Origin: Natronospirillum sp965602035
GTDB taxonomy: Bacteria; Pseudomonadota; Gammaproteobacteria; Pseudomonadales; Natronospirillaceae
Length of the DNA: 64,000 nucleotides
NCBI GenBank assembly: GCA_965602035.1
Contig: OZ271919.1
Span: 2,480,001 to 2,544,000, forward strand
Reading direction: 5' to 3'
Below the pieces are notes generated by a model. The model ran no database searches. It saw only the letters and a program-made list of their open reading frames with translations, and had not been told where the DNA came from. Position 1 is the first letter of the stretch, and each line of letters opens with the position of its first letter. This document shows positions 60,022-64,000 of the stretch, piece by piece. Position numbers and translations under genes: made by a program.

Positions 60022-61098
60022 ATGAGCAAGATATTCGATGCCGTGAAACCCGGCATAGCCACCGGCGATGATCTTCAGAAGATCTTTGAAATCGCCAAGC
60101 AGAATCAGTGTGCACTGCCGGCGGTCAACTGTGTCGGTACTGACTCCGTCAATGCAGCGCTGGAAACGGCGGCCAAGGTCGGGTCGCCCATCATCATTCA
60201 GTTTTCCAATGGTGGTGCGGCATTCTACGCCGGCAAGGGGCTGAAACTGGAAGGTCAGGAACCGGCCGTGCTCGGCGCAATCGCAGGAGCGAAGCACGTA
60301 CACACAGTGGCGGAAGCCTATGGTGTGCCGGTTATTCTGCACACCGACCACGCTGCCAAGAAGCTGCTGCCCTGGATCGACGGCCTGCTGGACGCCGGTG
60401 AAGAGCACTTCAAGGCAACCGGCAAACCGCTGTTCAGCTCACATATGATCGATCTTTCCGAAGAAAGCCTTGAGGACAACATCGAGATCTGCGGTCAGTA
60501 CCTCAAGCGGATGGCCAAGATGGACATGACGCTGGAAATTGAATTGGGTGTGACCGGCGGCGAAGAAGATGGCGTGGACAACACGGGCGTGGACGCAGCT
60601 GACCTGTACACGCAGCCGGAAGATGTGGCTTATGCGTATGAAAAACTGAACGCTATCAGCCCACGTTTCACCATCGCGGCCTCATTCGGCAACGTGCACG
60701 GTGTGTACCAGCCCGGAAACGTGAAGCTGCGCCCGGAGATCCTGAAGAATTCCCAGGCGTACGTGTCAGAAAAGTTCAACCTGCCGAAAAACAGCCTGGA
60801 TTTTGTCTTCCACGGTGGCTCTGGTTCTTCCGAGGCCGAAATCAAGGAAGCGATCAGCTACGGCGTTATCAAGATGAACATCGACACCGATACGCAATGG
60901 GCAACCTGGGAAGGTGTGCGCAACTTCTATGAAGCGCATCGCGACTATCTGCAGACGCAGATCGGCAACCCGGAAGGGGAGTACGCGCCCAACAAGAAAT
61001 ACTACGACCCACGCAAGTGGCTCCGTGAAGGTCAGACGTCTATGTCGGCACGTCTGGAAAAGGCTTTCCGCGATCTCAACGCCTACAATCTGCTCTGA
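60022..61098 (+). CDS. fbaA: Class II fructose-bisphosphate aldolase
   Basis: 358-residue zinc-dependent aldolase. VILHTDHAAKK holds the first zinc His and catalytic Asp; GNVHGVYQPGNVKL and FHGGSGSS hold the others. Length and ending fit E. coli FbaA. 42 bp after pgk, so they may form an operon; hairpin terminator downstream. Confidence 0.97.
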   Translation: MSKIFDAVKPGIATGDDLQKIFEIAKQNQCALPAVNCVGTDSVNAALETAAKVGSPIIIQFSNGGAAFYAGKGLKLEGQEPAVLGAIAGAKHVHTVAEAYGVPVILHTDHAAKKLLPWIDGLLDAGEEHFKATGKPLFSSHMIDLSEESLEDNIEICGQYLKRMAKMDMTLEIELGVTGGEEDGVDNTGVDAADLYTQPEDVAYAYEKLNAISPRFTIAASFGNVHGVYQPGNVKLRPEILKNSQAYVSEKFNLPKNSLDFVFHGGSGSSEAEIKEAISYGVIKMNIDTDTQWATWEGVRNFYEAHRDYLQTQIGNPEGEYAPNKKYYDPRKWLREGQTSMSARLEKAFRDLNAYNLL

Positions 61099-61131
61099 AC
61101 GACATCCGGCATCCCCGGTGGATGCTGTCCG

Positions 61132-61160
61132 AGGCCCCAGCCCGCTCCGGGCGGGGCCTT
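61132..61160 (+). terminator. Terminator after fbaA
   Basis: AGGCCCC...GGGGCCT and GCCCG/CGGGC stems (one bulged A, CTC loop). T-run is weak (TTCCCATTT). Confidence 0.55.
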
Positions 61161-61291
61161 CCCATTTCCGGCAACCGCCCGGCACTTACCTGTATCTCGC
61201 CTAACTGTGCTACAATCCGCCGTCCCCGGCGGTGGCGCCACGGGCGCTTGACTGCCACGTCTCAATCAATCAGTTCGGACCGCAGTGCACC

Positions 61292-62521
<1,230 letters not shown>

Positions 62522-62547
62522 TTAACGGGCCACGGATTTTTTTATCG

Positions 62548-62728
62548 GGCCACGGAATCCACGGAAAAACACGGAAAAATTGTTTTATGGATGAAGACGG
62601 TATGTGGGCTGCGTCCCGTTACACGGCGTCTCGGACGCGCATGTAAACCGTGCCCCCGAACGATGCGCGTGCAAGCACGCAGCCCACATGGGTTACATTT
62701 TCCGTGTTATTCCGTGGGTTCCGTGGCC
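62548..62728. repeat. Nested inverted-repeat element
   Basis: About 180 bp between the convergent serA and tatC genes. The outer arms (62548-62580 and 62697-62728) are imperfect inverted copies of a CCACGGAA-type repeat (two mismatches, one gap). A perfect 13-bp pair (62602-62614, 62677-62689) and an 8-bp pair (62635-62642, 62663-62670) lie within. It may be a MITE-like or REP-like element and/or a bidirectional terminator. No gene seen inside. Confidence 0.75.
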
Positions 62729-62738
62729 AAAAATGCTC

Positions 62739-63485
62739 TTATTCTTCGTCGGTTTTCTGCGGCTTCAACCACAACGAGAACAACAACCCCGCTTCAAACA
62801 ACAGCCACATCGGCACGGCCAGTATCACCTGTGAGAATACATCCGGTGGGGTAACGAGCATACCGACGACAAAACAGCCCAGGAATATAAACGGCCGCTT
62901 GCGGCGCAGCGCGGCAACGGTCGTCATACCGCTCTGGACCAGTAACACCGTGGCTATGGGGATTTCGAATGCCAGTCCGAAAGCGAAGAACATTTTCAGG
63001 CTGAAATCCAGTATGGCCGCGATATCCGGCATGATGTTCACCATGTCGGGGCCTACTGTGGTGAAGAAGCCGAACACCAGTGGCATGACCACGTAGTAGG
63101 TGAACAGTACACCGAGGTAGAACAGTACTACACTGGACAGAAAAAGGGGCATCATCAGCCGCTTTTCGTGCAGGTAAAGCGCCGGTGCAACAAAAGCCCA
63201 CACCTGATAGAGGGTGTATGGCATGGTCACCATAACGGCCGCGACAAAGCTGAGTTTGAACGGGACAAGGAACGGCGAAGCGACGCCGGTGGCAATAATC
63301 TGGCCGGCCTGCTCCTCAACAAGAATCCGCAACGGTGCTGAGAGAATGCTGTAGAGCTCGTTGGAGAAGAAATACAGCCCACCGAACGCCAGCATGACCA
63401 GTACCACCGCCTTCAGCAGGCGGGTTCTGAGTTCCTTGAGGTGTTCAATCAGTGTCTGAGGGACATCCTGTGACGGCTCGCTCAT
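62739..63485 (-). CDS. tatC: Sec-independent translocase subunit TatC
   Basis: 248 residues, six membrane segments. HLKELRTRLLKAVVLVMLAFG at the N-terminus, PFLVPFKLSFVAAVMVTMPYTLYQVWAF and the conserved acidic loop ALYLHEKRL. With TatB it is the receptor for twin-arginine signal peptides. Overlaps tatB by 4 bp. Confidence 0.96.
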   Translation of the reverse strand: MSEPSQDVPQTLIEHLKELRTRLLKAVVLVMLAFGGLYFFSNELYSILSAPLRILVEEQAGQIIATGVASPFLVPFKLSFVAAVMVTMPYTLYQVWAFVAPALYLHEKRLMMPLFLSSVVLFYLGVLFTYYVVMPLVFGFFTTVGPDMVNIMPDIAAILDFSLKMFFAFGLAFEIPIATVLLVQSGMTTVAALRRKRPFIFLGCFVVGMLVTPPDVFSQVILAVPMWLLFEAGLLFSLWLKPQKTDEE

Positions 63486-63865
63486 TGGCCGGAACTCCTG
63501 TCGTTCCGTGATGCCTCGGGCTGCTGTTCCCCGCCGTTATTCTGAGTTGTGTCCGTGTTCGAAGCAGTGTCCGCGCCACCTTCCGCTGAGGTTGCGTCCT
63601 TTTCCTGCTGCGATTGCTGCGTGTTGGTCACTGTGCCGTCGTTGTTGGTAAAACTCTGCCCCTCAGTGTCCCGCATGATTTTCTTGTTGAGTTCTTCCAG
63701 GCGGACTTCCTGTTCGATCTGTCGTTGAAAATTTCCGACAAAGCGCCGCGCCTGGCCGACGTAGCGTCCCACCGTGCGCGCGGCTACCGGTAACCTTTCC
63801 GGGCCGAGCACCAGCAGACCGATGCCGGCGATGACCGCCAGTTCGAGAAAGCCCATGTCAAACAT
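63482..63865 (-). CDS. tatB: Sec-independent translocase subunit TatB
   Basis: 127 residues: MFDMGFLELAVIAGIGLLVLGPERLPVAARTVGRYVGQARR is the TatB membrane hinge and amphipathic helix; the C-terminal half is an unstructured Gln/Asn/Thr-rich tail. Between tatA and tatC. Confidence 0.95.
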   Translation of the reverse strand: MFDMGFLELAVIAGIGLLVLGPERLPVAARTVGRYVGQARRFVGNFQRQIEQEVRLEELNKKIMRDTEGQSFTNNDGTVTNTQQSQQEKDATSAEGGADTASNTDTTQNNGGEQQPEASRNDRSSGQ

Positions 63866-63868
63866 GGG

Positions 63869-64000
63869 TCAGTCTTTCCGCTCAGACTCGTCTTTGTCAC
63901 GGGTTTCCGAGAAATCCGCGTCGGCGTTATCCCGCTTCTGTAACAGGTTGGGATCCGTATCCGCACCGTCACCGCCGTCGTCTTTATCGTTCATCCCCTG
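63869..64000 (-). CDS. tatA: TatA, C-terminal part (cut by window edge)
   Basis: Minus-strand frame open to the window end, finishing FSETRDKDESERKD before TGA at 63871-63869. Only the charged C-terminal tail (about 43 codons) is in the window. The place directly before tatB points to tatA; the diagnostic N-terminal helix is outside. Confidence 0.7.
   Translation of the reverse strand, partial: QGMNDKDDGGDGADTDPNLLQKRDNADADFSETRDKDESERKD

Overview
The window is a chromosomal segment of a moderately GC-rich gammaproteobacterium, carrying a complete P2-like (phiCTX-like) prophage that contains a diversity-generating retroelement (DGR). The host assignment rests on gene types: PfkA, a CpxRA-like pair, SmrA, the Lon-family/ThyA/Lgt block, nickel superoxide dismutase, the Pgk-Fba-SerA block and TatABC. 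The set resembles a halophilic or marine Oceanospirillales-type bacterium, but the genus cannot be fixed from this sequence alone.

Left host flank (1-8.6 kb): a LysE-type exporter, a CynX-like MFS transporter, pfkA, two unrecognised genes, a two-component system and smrA. Right host flank (44.2-64 kb): tRNA-Leu(CAG), acs, a Lon-family protease, thyA, lgt and a uridine kinase-like gene. Next comes an iron and oxidative-stress island with three Fur-box-like sites: FecBCDE-type siderophore transporter, sucrase/ferredoxin-like protein, Ni-SOD with its maturation protease, two complementary bacterioferritins and Bfd. The window ends with pgk, fba, serA, a nested inverted-repeat element and tatCBA (tatA is cut by the window edge).

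The prophage (about 35.6 kb, 8615-44200) is inserted in the 3' end of the tRNA-Leu gene, and a 14-bp att core is repeated at both ends. From the left it has integrase arm-type repeats, an AT-rich cluster of 12 GTTAC/GTAAC motifs, a candidate cos site, and then the P2 late genes in nearly P2 order: Q, P, O, N, M, L, X, lysis genes, R, S, W, J, I, tail fibre-type genes, the DGR, V, a PAAR protein, FI, FII, E/E', T, U, D. Three near-identical 19-bp palindromes stand in front of the P2-type late operons, and an Ogr-like zinc-finger protein is encoded in the early region. Gene E keeps the T6G slippery sequence that makes the E-E' fusion in P2. After D come a spanin-like pair, an SOS-box-controlled cargo pair (Gp37/Gp68 three-Cys protein plus TcmP), two membrane-associated genes, a CI-like repressor with a palindromic operator, an early operon with a large primase-helicase, and the integrase.

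The most notable system is the DGR at 22386-25149. It has a C-type-lectin/FGE-like variable protein ending in a 115-bp variable repeat, a hairpin with a GATA tetraloop, an Avd-like protein, a matching template repeat and a reverse transcriptase with the DGR-type motif IGNLTSQ and YMDD. Variable and template repeats differ at 11 positions, and all 11 are adenines in the template. This indicates adenine-directed diversification of what is probably the phage's receptor-binding tail protein.
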